A DNA stretch of 35,155 nucleotides, taken from NCBI GenBank assembly GCA_016708845.1, contig JADJFB010000027.1, forward strand, positions 1 to 35,155, in the 5' to 3' direction. This stretch comes from Bacteroidota bacterium (lineage in GTDB: Bacteria > Bacteroidota > Bacteroidia > B-17B0 > Aurantibacillaceae). The notes under the pieces were generated by a model. The model saw only the letters and a program-made list of their open reading frames with translations. It was not told the origin of the DNA and did no database searches. This document shows positions 1 through 11,616 of this stretch, in pieces. The translations under genes and the position numbers were made by a program. Each line of letters starts with the position of its first letter. The stretch's first letter is position 1.

Positions 1-2304
1 AGATGGTACAGAAAATTAGCCGTAGGATTATAGCACCACTACTGGATTTTAAATTTTTGATTAAATACAACTGTTATTTGAAATTGCCATTAATCTGGTT
101 TCTGTTGTGTGCCAGCAACAGGGTAAATATGACTTGATTAGCCGTTGAATCATCTTATCGTTCCATCGTTTTCAAAACTTCAACGGTATTTAATAGCGCT
201 ACTAGCAATACTACTTTGATTATTAAACTGAGTTGCTTGATTTAAACAGTAGTAGTTGATTGAAAATTAACCGTTGGTTTTGATGTACCGTTACTAATTG
301 TGAAACAGAATTTACACAACTAAAATACTGAAGTATTAATGTAACATTAAAACTTCCAGCCATTATAGATGAGAAGGATTAGCTAAAAAAGAAGATGTAT
401 TGTCGCCAAAAGTCCATTGGTTATTTACAATTTGACCACTAATGATAGTTGATTGATTTGTAAATGTCATTTGAGTTCCTTCACAAACTGAGAAGCATTA
501 AACTGCGCAACAGATTTTGATAAACCATAACAACTAATGTGCGAGTTGCTGAACAATTTAAATTGGAGATAGCCATCAACTGTGCTGTATAAGTTCCGTG
601 ATTGCCAATATGTTACTTGCTGTTTGATTTGTATTATCAGGTGTTCCATCTGATGTGTAATCCCTGATGCAATTTGAAATATTCCACTTACAATGGACGA
701 AGTATTTACATAATTAGTTGCATTACCTTCACATACATTATTGGCTGTAAACATCAAACTTTGTTTTGATCATTTCGGTAACTTGTTGTGAGATGCTATT
801 GTTACAATTGAATTGGTAGTAATATTTAAGGTTACATTATAAGTTCCTGCATTGGCATTATTGATGTGTTGGTTGGTTTAATAAGGATTGTGCGCCATCA
901 CCAAATTGCCAAGTAGTATTGGTTATAAAACCAGTAGTAACCGTTGAGGAATTAGTGAAACTTGTTTGTCCATATAAACACACATTGTTAGCTGCGAAAG
1001 CTAATGTTGGCAAAGGACTAATCGTTACAGAACAATAGAAGTATCTCTGCAACCCATATCATTTGTTGCAATTAACTGTGCATTATAAGTTCCATTGTTA
1101 ATGTAATTGTTAATCCATTTTGCGTAGTTAGAGGTATTGGCCATCTCCGTATGTCTAATTGTTGGAAGTGATACTCCGCCATAGTGATATTACTTGTATT
1201 TATAAAACCAATGGTATGAGTACAAGCAGGTTGAACTGAAAAAAATTTGTATTTGTTTTGGGAACCTGTTAACAAATAAGTTAAAGTTGGGTTGCCGGGA
1301 CAACCAGTTACAGTGGTCAAATTTAATGCATAAACCAGGAGTTCCTGCTGTTAATAATTGTCCTCGTTGTTGGAGTTCCATTTGGTAATGTCCAATTATA
1401 CGTTGAAGTTAACATGTGCTGTTAATTGAATAGTTGAACCTGACATAAAATATTGTTTTGAGTAATATTAAAATTTGAGCAACTTCCGTCGATATAGGCG
1501 TAAGCATAATGTCCTCCTAACGAACAATCTTGTGTTGTAAATTCAATAGTAACGTCTCGCCCAACGTAATCTAGGTTAAATCTACACTAACATTTGTCCG
1601 TTTGTATACTACATTAGCGCAATTTGTAGAATTAACGAAGCCCGGAATATTTTATCCAGCAGCTACATTATAATAGGTACAAGGAATTTTGGTAACGCCA
1701 TTAGAATCTAACATTTCATTTCAGCCTTTGGTTGATCTGTTGTTGCGTGCCCGAAAATCTTGAAAAACAACTGCATAGCGATAGGTGAAATTTGCATTAG
1801 CCGATGTCACACTAAATGTCTGTTCTAATCTATCAGCAATACCACCCGTGCCGTTGTTTCAATCTCACAGAAAAGTTGCCACCTGCCGAAACAACTGGAA
1901 ATCTCCGCAAGCATCAACTCCTGCGCCAGATGTAACTCATTGAGCACCGCCAGCATTTTGACAACAACCCAAAGCATTATATAATGGTTTATAACCTCGC
2001 TGAAGTTGTCCAACCGTTTAGATTTCCAGATTCGAAATCAATGTTAGTCAAGGTTGTTGTGGAGTGTTTATTGACCTGAGATACGTTGAGAGAAGTACGT
2101 ATCGCGAATATATTCGCCGATGAGCATAAATGAATCTAGGTAAATCATTTACTGATGTGTGATGAGACCAATAAAATTAGTCCATTGTTTTGTATTAAAG
2201 TTGGCTAAACTGTCAATCGGAGATAAGAAGTGACGTTTTGCCCGTTTGCTGGCGAGTGCAGAAGAACAGCCAACAGAACTGTAGTTAATAAATAAAAGTT
2301 TTCA
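1..2304 (-). pseudogene. Secreted PKD-repeat surface protein, many frameshifts, 3' end outside window
   Basis: The start is an ATG at 2304. A hydrophobic signal peptide becomes readable after one frame change (MKTFIY, then LLTTVLLAVLL, ending near ANGQNVTS). Pieces in all three minus frames then read in the order expected of one protein: an N-terminal module containing NIDFESGNLNGWTTS, SVTSANANFTYRYAVVF and GGHYAYAYIDGSC, a layout familiar from Bacteroidota PKD/gliding-associated surface proteins, followed by PKD-type units such as TWQFGDGAQS (about 905), a VCEGNATNYVNTSSIVSG segment (about 700) and a WTFGD segment (about 410). At least ten indels are needed to join them. The C-terminal T9SS tail would lie left of the window. 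The likely role is a cell-surface adhesin or matrix protein; this is inferred from domain type only. Whether the breaks are decay or consensus error cannot be settled from sequence, but frameshifted housekeeping genes nearby favour error. Confidence 0.7.
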
Positions 2305-2482
2305 TGGGATGGTTTTGAAATGTTTGTAAATGATTTCCATGCTTTGTTTTTTATTTTAAAATTTAATGAAAGCTATAAAGCTTAATAATCTTGGTTTTGT
2401 GAAATTCTATAATATTGTACGTTAGGATTTTCTAAAAGTTTTAGTTTTAGTCTGTTTTTTTTCAACTCTTATCTAATTTATA

Positions 2483-2490
2483 TATCTTTA
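2483..2490 (+). promoter_or_regulatory. Candidate -7 element (TATCTTTA)
   Basis: TATCTTTA lies 17 bases before the ATG at 2508 and is one base from the Bacteroidota consensus TAnnTTTG. No clear upstream TTTG partner is seen, so this is tentative. Confidence 0.4.
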
Positions 2491-2507
2491 AGTCAAAATA
2501 AAAAACG

Positions 2508-2898
2508 ATGGAAGAAAATAACATGTCTAATCAGGGAACACAACAAGAACAAAATATAAATCAACAGTTCAGCAATCAAATGGGGCAAATAGCATTACCT
2601 AATCCTGCTGGTATTTTAACTTAGGAATTATCTCCATTGCATTGTGCTGGTGTTATGGCTTTATAGCTCTAACTTGCAGAATTATTGCTTTGGTTTTAGG
2701 TAATAAAGCAATAGCTATATAAAAGCAAACCAAGTAACTACACTCTATCTTCTTATAATAACGCAAAAGCAGGTAGAATTTGTGCTATTATTGGCTTGTG
2801 TTTTATCAGCATTGATGTTAATTTATATCATTGTTGTATTTGCATTTATTGGCGCAGCATTTACAGCTTTGCCATGGGAAATGATGGGCAGACATTAA
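2508..2898 (+). pseudogene. CCC-motif / DUF4190-like small membrane protein, frameshifted
   Basis: Starts at ATG 2508 with a Gln/Asn-rich N-terminus (MEENNMSNQGTQQEQN) and reads into LPNPAGILT, where a TAG interrupts. The match to the family continues in other frames: GIISIALCWCYGFIAL, then ALVLGNKAIA, then NAKAGRICAIIGLCFISI, ending in PWEMMGRH before TAA at 2896-2898. The two hydrophobic segments around the Cys-containing turn and the KAGRICAIIG motif are typical of the small Bacteroidota membrane proteins called CCC-motif proteins. About 130 residues, the normal size. At least three indels are needed. Function unknown. The DUF2752 gene follows 63 bases downstream, a pairing I recall from other Flavobacteriia. 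Confidence 0.65.
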
Positions 2899-2915
2899 TA
2901 AAAATAAAATTACTT

Positions 2916-2949
2916 AAAAATGTCTTTGATAATATCAAAGACATTTTTT
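2916..2949 (+). terminator. Hairpin plus T-run between CCC-motif and DUF2752 genes
   Basis: Perfect inverted repeat AAAAATGTCTTTGAT / ATCAAAGACATTTTT with a 3-base loop and a T6 run on the plus strand. It looks like an intrinsic terminator for the CCC-motif gene and lies only 12 bases before the next start codon. Confidence 0.7.
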
Positions 2950-2961
2950 ATTTAAACTAAA

Positions 2962-3257
2962 ATGATAGACTGGCTCGAACAACATTTATCTCCTTGTTTT
3001 TTCAAATCACACTTCAATTTGGAGTGCCCCGGATGTGGCATGCAAAGAAGTTTAATTGCTTTATTAAAAGGAGATGTTTTAGAGTCGTTGCACTATCACG
3101 TTGCTTTAATCCCTTTTATTATTACCATCAGTTTACTAATCGTACAATTAATTATTAAACACGAAAAAGGTGGGAAATGGGTGATGTGGTCTTTATTATA
3201 ACTACTTCAATTACTATAGTACAATTTATAATAAAGCAAATTATACTATTTACTTAA
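2962..3257 (+). CDS. DUF2752 family membrane protein, frameshift near its C-terminus
   Basis: Begins MIDWLEQHLSPCFFKSHF and carries the family hallmark ECPGCGMQRSLIALLKGD, then LHYHVALIPF and a membrane segment of about 20 residues (FIITISLLIVQLII). The uninterrupted frame stops at 3201 after KWVMWSLL. A one-base shift at about 3192 restores the expected second membrane helix (FIITTSITIVQFIIKQ) and ends at TAA 3255-3257, giving about 98 residues, closer to the usual family length. The native stop would therefore be 3257, overlapping the convergent gene's end at 3246. Function of the family is unknown; the CPGCG pair resembles a metal- or redox-type knuckle near the membrane. Start chosen as the first ATG after the terminator. 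Confidence 0.75.
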
Positions 3258-6200
3258 CTGTAGTTTAATTGCTTTCTGGGTTTTTACTCCATAGACATTT
3301 AAGAAATAAATGCCTGCCTTAAACTCTTTTAAGTTAACAGTTAAGTTGATTTGTTTCGAATCTAGATTTCCATAATCAATAATTAATTTACCTAAGGCAT
3401 CATATAAGGTAAAGTGCAAATAGTCTTCTTCATTAACAAATCCTTCAATTAAAAATTCATTATCCGTAAGGGTTTTACAATCAATGACTCTGCAGCAACC
3501 TGAGGCACAATGCCAGTAACAATATCGGCAACAACAACTATGGATTTATAGGCTGTATCTATACATCCACTATTACTGGTGGCAATTAAACTCACCGTAT
3601 AAATTCCAGCAGCATTATAATTATAGTTGGGATTTGCCAACAAAGAAAAACCAAACCCATCTCCAAAATCCCAAGCATCATTTACAGAGTTCGTGGAAGT
3701 ATTATTAAATAATACGGAAGCTCCACTTGACAAATAAGTGGTATCAACAGATGAAAATTGTGCAGAGACAACATTTATTACATTTATAGTAAATGTAGAA
3801 TCATTCGCATCGCACTGTCCTACTGTATTTATGTCAATTGTATAATCACCTCCTGACAAATTTAATAATGTATCAGCTGTTGTCTTATTTAAAGACGATT
3901 TAATTGTAGCTCCAGTAACATCTTTCCAAATATAATTCCAAGGTCCAGCATTATTTCCAATAACGGTAATTTCACCGGCATTAGGCTGACTACAATTAGG
4001 TTGTGAAACGTTAGTGGAAATTGTTAAAGGATTGATGGTAATATTTACTATAAATCTTGCATTTGTTGTAGATGAATTTAACGTGAAAACATAATTGCTA
4101 GTTTTCAAATCTGTCGTTACTCCATTAAATGTATCGTATAAAGAAATACAAGCGCCAGTTGGAAAAGAATTAAAGTTCGCTAAACTAATGGTATAAGTTC
4201 CGGTATGGCCAGTAGTGGTTTAAAGGCATACTAAAAGACGAGGTAGAATAATCAATTCCATTAATTTGAAATTCATTTGTTCCATTATCAAATCTAATTA
4301 ATGGGGAGCTTGGATCTTGTCCAGCCATTTTAATAGCATCGTACTCAATATCAAAATTATTGGTAGCCCCAGATTGCATATATAAAACAGTTTCGTCATG
4401 AAAAGATGTCGGACCATCTAAATAAAACCTTAATAATGGTTGCACTGAAGCCACCTGCGTAGATTGATTCATTTAAGAAAGCAGGATTGCCTCCCACTTT
4501 ATAAGATTCTAAAGCGGTTAAAGTTGCATTAGCTGTGCAATGCACTTGAAAGCCTTGACACATTGGTATTGTATCACCAATGCCTCCAGCACCAACAGCG
4601 GGACTACTTACACCATTCACACAACTTACACTGGCACCAGTACCTCCATTTAAATCGGCATTGTATCCATAAATTTGCATTATCAACATTTAAATTTCCA
4701 TTTCTTAATGAACTCCATCTAATTGGAGATGGATAAGGATTATGTATTAAGTTCCAACCATCATCTGGAGTTGATCCTGTATTTGTCCTGGTTAATGGAA
4801 TAGCATTATTAAATTTTCGAACTGTTCCTGTAACATCAATTGTTATTGGTGATGTAGCAGATGCTCCAGTCCCTAAATACACCCAATACCCTTTATTAGG
4901 AATAATAGGATTTGTGATAGCAGTTAAAAGGAACATACAGTTGCCGCATCATAAGTTCTGGTGCAGTTTCACATATACGAATAAATAGATAAAAAACCTG
5001 CCGCACTTCCATCGGGGCAAGATGCACAACTAATAGGCATATCATCATCCCAAGCCAGCAAAGTTAATGCCGAAGATATTGGAGTGCCTAATAAAGCCAG
5101 CCCTATAGCCACCGAGAAACGCTGAACTGTCACATTTCCAATAATATCTCCTCTGTACCAGTTATTTCAGCAATTCTAGCGGTATTAGCAGCCGTAGAAA
5201 CCATGGTGAATACTTGACATTTAGCATTGAATGTCCCATTATTAAGCGTTAGTGTATTTATTAAATTTTCGGAATTTGTAATATTTGCACCGGCAGTATT
5301 ATTTAATGTCAAATTATAAAATTGGTAGTACTTGTTCCGCCTATACTTTGAGCTGTTGTTCCGTTTAAAAAACTAAACCCCAGCTCGAGAATTAAAAGTT
5401 CCACTATTTGTAAAATTACCACGAACTGTTATTTGATGATTAGCTGTATTAACATCTAAATTTGATCCAGTATTAATAATCACATTACTTGTTGTAATAG
5501 CACTTAATAAAGTTTTAGTTCCAGCATTAGTAAATGTTATATTATTAAATGTTTCACCTCCTGCTTTAAAAATTGTTTGAGATAATGTCCCCAAAAAAGT
5601 AACGGTTGATGTTCCCGACCAAATGTTCCACCATTGTTTACCCAGTTTCTTCCAAGTGATAAAGCAAAAGCATTAGTAGTTAACGTTCCATTAATAGTCA
5701 CATTATTCATAACGCTTAGCGAGTTGGTTAATAAAGACGCGTTGACATTAGCGCTATTTACCAAAAGATTGCCAATTGGGAAACTAGAGTTTATTTGAAT
5801 AATTTGCGCAGCTGGCGAAGGAAGCGCTTCCAATTTGAAGTGTGCCGCCGGTAACTGAACCTCCACTAGTTCCCTTGATTTACAAATCCTAAATTCTGCG
5901 CTCCAGTACCTCCTTCTCTAGGAATAATTAAACTGCCACCGCTCATATTAAATTGAGAGCCCGCTCCTGCAATTTTGAAATGGTGCGATAACTGTTAGTT
6001 GAAGCAATGCTTGGTACAATTACATTACCCCTGAAATGGTAAATTTGGATAAATTATTTATACCAACTGCATAATATTTACCAGCAATATTTAACGTTCC
6101 GCCATTTGTCGCTAAGATTCCTCCATTTGATAATAAATCTTCGTTTTGTGCATTTCCAACGTTAAATGTTCCATTTGACAAAGTAATATTCCCATACATT

Positions 6201-7887
6201 GTTAATGTTGCCTGAGCATTAATAGTTGATAAAGCAGAATTTAACCATATCGCTCCCTTTTGAGGAATGGTAGATGCTAAAGTATAAGGCACTAAATTAG
6301 AGGCTCCAGTAGTTGATAATTTAAATGTTCCATTTGTAAGAGTTAAAAAATCATTTGGAGCAGTAAATGTTGGGGTCTGAATATCTAATGTGTTATTGAT
6401 AGAAGTTCCCATATTTAAGGTCACACGATTAAATGCAGTTAAAGTTCCTGCTCCATTGATGGTTTGATTTCCATTTTTTGAGAATGTCGCATTACAAAAC
6501 TATCGCCATCAGACGCAAAATTAATTCGCCCGTTATTTGTAATGTTCCCAGGAAGGTAATCAAATGTAGTATTAGATGGGATTTATAAAGGTAGCACCCA
6601 TGTTTACAATAACATTTCCATTAACAGTAATTGTTCTCGGCGTATTGTTATTGTTATTGCCAATAACCAAAACACCGCTAGTTCCTTGTCCAATATTTAG
6701 ATTATTACATACTGCATCTATATTTATTGTTACGGTGTTTCCATTTGCAATAGTCACATTATCAGCACTTGTTAGAACACTCGTTGGAGACCAAGTAGTA
6801 GCTGTATTCCAAGCCGTAGAAGCGATTGATATTTTATTACCGCCAGCTAAAGTAGATTGAGTGCCCAAAGCAGCACTCAAACAACCTTCAGTAACTGCAA
6901 ATAATTTCCAGTAATAAGTTGTAAGTAGGCAACAATCCCGCAATTACGGCATTAGTAGAATTCGGGTGATTGACTTACAAAATTAAAATTAATATTATCG
7001 GTTGAATAATTACATAACCAACTTCGTTGGTAGCCCAATTGGCCAGTTCAAAGTCATACCCGTTTGAACAACTCCACTAAGGTTAATGCCCCCGCAGCAG
7101 CGGTTGGAACTGGTGGCGTAAAATATATTTAGAATTATTAGCCGGAAGAGTTGTTAAATTATTTTTGAGGCGTATTAGTAAAAGTCGTAGAATTGGCAAC
7201 TAGCAATGTTTTTAAATTTGCATTAGAATTTGAAACTGTTTGACTGTTTAATCCTGTAGTGTAACTAAACCCATGAGTTCCTTGGGTCATAGTACCATAA
7301 ATAAATTCTATGATACCAGAACTTTCATACAATTTAGCCTGAAAATTTAAACTAGGAGATGTGTTACCAAAAACAGCCATGTTAATCCATTCTATTGTAA
7401 GTACTTTATTTGGAGAAGTTCCCGTAACAGCATATTTAATGCTATTTCCAAGGGCAGAAACTCCGCCTTGTGCAGTTAAATCATCATAAAATAAAGCCAA
7501 ACTTGGATACGTGCGAGTGCCTGCAGCAGTGCTAGAAAAGACTGTATTATTATAACTAAAAGCACCATTTTCAACTAAAAAACCATTAGCCGTTGATGTA
7601 GAAAAATCCAAAAAACCATTGGTAGAAACTGAAAACTGCGTATAACGCACCCCATTATACCAAAAATCAAAACCAATATCTGTGAAATCAGAACGATTAT
7701 CATCTTGAGTAAAAGTGGTTGTATTTCTCCAACTATCAAATGCATTACCTGTTAAATTGATTGAAGAATAGCTAATTCCAGTGCTTCGCGCAATAGTATA
7801 AGTAGCTAACGATTGAGCATGGGAAGCTTTAAAGAGCAAAATGCAGAAAAAAACAACTATTCTTACAAAACCACGTCCCATAAACAA
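3246..7887 (-). pseudogene. Giant modular T9SS-secreted surface protein, in many frames
   Basis: Starts at ATG 7887 with a clear signal peptide (MFMGRGFVRIVVFFCILLFK..SHA|QS) and ends at TAG 3246-3248 with a T9SS sorting tail (LHFTLYDALGKLIID .. FKAGIYFLNVYGVKTQKAIKL). In between, fragments in all frames line up as about 1547 residues. Residues ~25-240 form a beta-rich module (VSTNGFLDFSTSTANGF). An FN3 domain follows (TLNW..WATNEVGYV .. YYWKLFAVTEGCLSA). A long run of parallel-beta-type repeats covers about 6860-5130 (ADNVTIANGNTVTINIDA, NGTFNVGNAQNEDLL, NFTNSGTFN). Then comes the DDGWNLIHNPYPSPI motif typical of these proteins (about 4730), and a PKD domain with NDAWDFGDGFGFSL (about 3690). 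Roughly ten indels separate the frames, including one near 3470 just before the sorting tail. Likely exported through the outer membrane by T9SS and surface-attached; the ligand is unknown. Confidence 0.75.
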
Positions 7888-8071
7888 TTAACAAATATTA
7901 TATAATATTAAACAAAAAAAAATGCCGAAAAGTTTCATAATAAATTATTAATATGCAGAAAAACGAAATTCGTCTAAAAAATCAGTAAATAACCAAGTCT
8001 GTTTATTATTTAAAGGGTAAATCCTAAAAAATAGTCGTTTTTAAAAGCCTAAATTAAGTCATGTTGGTTAT

Positions 8072-9310
8072 CTAGCTCTTCTTCAGTAATTCAAAGTCTT
8101 TCTTAAATCAAGTAAATCTATTAGATTAAACTTATTTTCTTTAGGAAGAAAGCTACCAATATAATGGTTGCCACAAAATAGGAAAGACAAGCAGAATAGG
8201 AAGCTCCCAACAATTGATCTTTTGCAATTAAATAACGACTGACGCTAATCGTGGTTAATAATCCACAACTATTTGCTATTAAAAGAATTCGTTGCTTTCC
8301 TAAGCCCGCAAAATAATGACTAATAATAGTGGCGAAACTGATAAATAAAATACCTGGCGATAAATACATCATCACTGTTTTCACGTGTATAAAATCTTGA
8401 CCCAATAAGAATACAAAAAACTCACGAGGAATAAAGTATAAAACTACCACAAAGTAAACTCAACAAAAGCAAATCTTAGCTAAAAACAATGTAATCTTAG
8501 CGTTATTAGAAGGGTCTTTTCATTAGCTATATACGTTAATATAATAGGGAAACACTACCGCTAATTATCCAAACTGACTCAATTAAGGATGTTGCACTCG
8601 AGTAAATACCAACTAAAACCGTATTGCCTAATAAATAAAAATTGTAACGGTTACTAAGCATGTGACAAATTTGCTAATTGATTGTAAAAACCATTTTCAA
8701 TAATATGCTTTTGGTTCAAATAGAGTTAATGTATTATTATGATTTTTGAAAATGCTGGCTACTTGAATTATAGATACTATAATAGCCGCTGAAAAGGACA
8801 CGTAAAGCGCTATGATATAACTATCAATTGTTTTGATATGAAATACAAAAAACATTACAAACAAAACAGATAATAATAACGCCGGCTGAAAAAAGTTTAA
8901 AAAATTATAGACTTTAATTCTTTCTTTAGCCAATATAATTACCATGTGAAACGAATGAATGATAATTAATAAGGATAAAGACACTAAATGAAACCAATGA
9001 TCAATGGAGCCTACTTCAAAAAAACGAATAAAAAAAGCATGACGGCTACACATAAAATTGTGCAGATAATTGCCCACAAAAGACCTGAAGTATATATCTT
9101 TTTTAACGAAAACTTTGGAATAAAATACACAAGTATATATCCTGTGTATATTTCATTTATGATTTGAATAATAGCGATATTAAAGATTAATAAACTCACT
9201 TGCCCTCTAATATCACTGCCTAATTGTTGGCAAGACACTAGCAAAATTGCCAAATTAATAAAAGCCACAAAGCCTTTAGTAAATAAAGTAGATATGATGT
9301 TTTTTAACAA
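8072..9310 (-). pseudogene. Polysaccharide flippase (Wzx/PST-like), frameshifted
   Basis: TTG start at 9310 (MLKNIISTLFTKGFVAFINLAILL). The N-terminal FTKGFVAFINLAILLVSCQQLGSDIRGQVSL pattern is the first helix pair of Wzx-type lipid-linked oligosaccharide flippases. Further membrane segments continue in other frames: about 9077-8697, then YNFYLLGNTVLVGIYSSATSLIESVW at about 8650-8570, then LSPGILFISFATIISHYFAGLGKQ at about 8370-8280. The last open stretch stops at 8121; a small shift would extend it through NLIDLLDLRK to TAG at 8072-8074. Reconstructed length about 413 residues and at least 10 helices, normal for the family. At least four indels. It would move O-antigen or capsule repeat units across the inner membrane, which fits the sugar-related genes on the other side of 9311-9568. 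Confidence 0.72.
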
Positions 9311-9364
9311 GTGTATCTTTTAAATCAGAAACCTAAAAATATGAATTTTTAGCGGACTTGTCAT

Positions 9365-9529
9365 ATAATACCAAGTTTAACTATAATTTATCCAACATAC
9401 TTCGTCCTTTTCATCAATACTTCTTCAAAAATAGTTCCGTAGGCATTGCTATGCAACAATTTTTACTCATCGTCTTGATAAAAAATCACTTCGTATTTTT
9501 GACCAAATTATAATTACACTTGGCATAAC
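9365..9529. repeat. 165 bp imperfect palindrome
   Basis: The outer arms 9365-9389 and 9505-9529 match as inverted repeats at 20 of 25 positions (shared core CCAAGT, then ATAATTT). Pairing continues inward through ATCAA and AAAAAT blocks to a centre near 9447 where GTAGGC faces GCTATGC. The whole stretch could fold into one long hairpin. It fills the divergent space between the flippase and FkbM genes. No open frame of note. It looks like a dispersed non-coding repeat, though no second copy lies in this window. Confidence 0.65.
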
Positions 9530-9568
9530 AACAAAATTTGCTTTATATTGTATGCTTATTAGCTAAAC

Positions 9569-10418
9569 TTGGTTTTGAGACAATTAATTAAAAGCATATT
9601 ACTATCTGTTTCCCCTTCTATTATAAAGAAAAGGGTATTTGCCCATTACCATACTTTAAACTGGAAAAGTCTTTCGAAAGTAGAATTTGATGCAGAATTA
9701 GTATTACTAGAGTTTTTATTAAATAAAGATTCTGTGTTTTTTGATATTGGTGCTAATAAGGGCGAATATGTCTATTATGCTGAAAGATTAATAAACTCCA
9801 AAAACATCTATTTATTTGAACCCGAAAAAAGATTGAACAAACAATTGAATGCCATTTTTAAAAATTGCAACGTATTTGATGTGGCTTTGTCTGACTTTAC
9901 TGGAACACATCAATTTAAAATTCCCGTTATAAATGGCGTAGCTGATAATTGCTTGAGTTCATTAGAAGTAAATCATAAAGAAGATAACGAAACTGAAGCG
10001 ATTGTTTATGAAGTAAAAACAAATACTTTAGATAATTTCACCAAAGAAAAAAATGTGTTTCCTGATTTAATTAAAATTGATGTGGAGGGACATGAATTAT
10101 CTGTTTTTGAAAGGTGCTGAGCACTATATATCAACTCATCACCCTACTCTAATTATTGAAATAGAACAGCGTCATCATCAAGACATTAACATTGATTCTG
10201 TTTTTGACAACTTTAAACAAAAGGCTACCATGCTTATTATTACTCAAAAAACACGCTCAATTATTTCCTTACGATAACAAAACACATCTAACTAACTCGA
10301 AAGAATATTTTGGAAAAATTGATTATATCAATAACTACATTTTATTCATAGCAATAATACAACGATAAAATCCGTTGATGTCATCAATAAAGAAATTGCC
10401 ATTAAAACAAAACCTTGA
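9569..10418 (+). CDS. FkbM-family methyltransferase, frameshifted
   Basis: No ATG opens this frame; TTG at 9569 or 9575 is the likely start (LVLRQLIKSILLS). SAM-binding motif I is SVFFDIGANKGEYVYYAE (residues ~53-70), followed by IYLFEPE (~80), and the FkbM signature DLIKIDVEGHELSVF at ~165-180. The frame breaks at about 10105 in a T5 run: FERC-stop should continue as FLKGAEHYISTHHPTLIIEIE. A second shift near 10235 leads to YYYSKNTLNYF, and a third near 10350 to SNNTTIKSVDVINKEIAIKTKP, ending at TGA 10416-10418. Reconstructed length about 283 residues, normal for the family. Such enzymes O-methylate sugars or lipids, and here probably a surface glycan, given the flippase and glycosyltransferase alongside. 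The stop overlaps the next gene's TTG start. Confidence 0.78.
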
Positions 10419-11448
10419 GTTCAAACCCACATAAAAAAGCGTTAGTATTTTTCTCTGCCGGAGTTGGAGATGCCATTTTGCTTGTTCCATTAGTTAATGA
10501 TTTAAAAAAGCAAGGTTATTTTGTTACGGGTTTATTTACGTCGTCTTTCGGCTGTGAATCTATTTTTGAAAACACGCAATTATTTGACGATGTAAAAATC
10601 AAGAAAAATAAATTGCTATTTGTTTTATTTTCTATTTTAAATTTCCGAAAATATGATGCAGTATTTTTAAATCATTTTTCGTTCAGTAAATCTAACTTAA
10701 CACTTGCGGCATTTTTAGGAAAAGATGTTTATACCAATTATAAAGAATTTACTTCTTCTCAAAGCTCTCCAGCTATTCATTTCATCGATCCAAAACCGAA
10801 CACACATGATGCTTTGCAAAATGTATTTTTAATTAATTCATCGGCAACCCTTTCTGATTTAAATTTTAACCTCAACTATACATCACAAAAAACAGCTTTA
10901 ATCTTCCAAAAAAATACATAGTAATTCAAGCTAGTTCTGCTAACAACAAAGCGCCTTACAAAAATTGGGATATTGAAAAATGGCTTGAGTTGTTTAAATA
11001 TTTACAAATTAAATCTCCTAGTTCAACACTTGTATTATTAGGCGACAATACCGAATTGCATTTAAACGAAAAAATAAACTCTTCAAGTCATCCTAACGTT
11101 TTATCCTTAATTGGAAAAACAACTTTGAATGATGCGATGGAAATTATTTATCAATCACAATTTTATATTGGATTAGATAGTGGATTAATGCATATCGCTG
11201 TAGCTTTAAATAAACCAACCTTTACAATTTGGGGTGCATCAAACCCTACTCTGTATGGTTATGAATGGTTGGGAGCAAACCACAAAGTTGTTTCTTTGAA
11301 TTTAGCTTGTGCGCCTTGTAGTTCTTGGTTAAATGCTAATACTAGTAGAGTTAAAAATCCGGCTTTATGCCCGGATTTTAAATGCATCAAAGATCTTTCT
11401 GTTGAAATGGTAAATAAAGAGTTAGATAAATTCATTGAAACAATTTAA
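10415..11448 (+). CDS. Glycosyltransferase family 9 (heptosyltransferase-like), one frameshift
   Basis: TTG start at 10415 overlaps the FkbM stop (TTGA), suggesting translational coupling. The N-terminal half has KALVFFSAGVGDAILLVPLVNDLKKQGY, the GT9 Rossmann start with the G-(I/V)-GD motif. The C-terminal half has FYIGLDSGLMHIAVALNKPTFTIWGASNP, the GT9 donor-site signature (D-S-G-x-x-H-x-A followed by the IWG turn), and then a Cys-rich tail (CAPCSSW .. CPDFKCI) seen in many LPS core transferases. The two halves are in different frames; the break sits in an A7 run at 10908-10914, and KKYIVIQASSANNKAPYKNW bridges them. Total about 345 residues, the family norm. It probably adds a heptose or hexose to LPS core or O-antigen; the substrate cannot be read from sequence. 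Confidence 0.8.
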
Positions 11449-11616
11449 TTTAAGGCATTCAAAAATAACAATTACCAAGTGTAATCATATTAATAATAGC
11501 TTTTGAATTGTGACATAAATTGATAGAATTGTAATAATTGAATTAACTCAACCTTTAATTAAAAATACTAATTTTACAAGTTTAAATTAAATTCAAAAAT
11601 ATAACAAAACTATTTT
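11449..11616. other. Intergenic gap, no feature recognised
   Basis: AT-rich spacer of 168 bases between the glycosyltransferase and the histidine kinase. I see no hairpin terminator and no convincing TAnnTTTG element. Confidence 0.5.

Noticed and set aside
6576..6860. 94-codon open frame on the plus strand inside the giant T9SS gene
   Set aside because: It is antisense to the repeat-rich minus-strand frame with the ADNVTIANGNTV motif; no start signal and no family resemblance.
10908..10914. Programmed frameshift at the A7 run in the GT9 gene
   Set aside because: No stimulatory structure or strong slippery heptamer in frame, and similar breaks occur in metF and uvrC, so consensus error is simpler.
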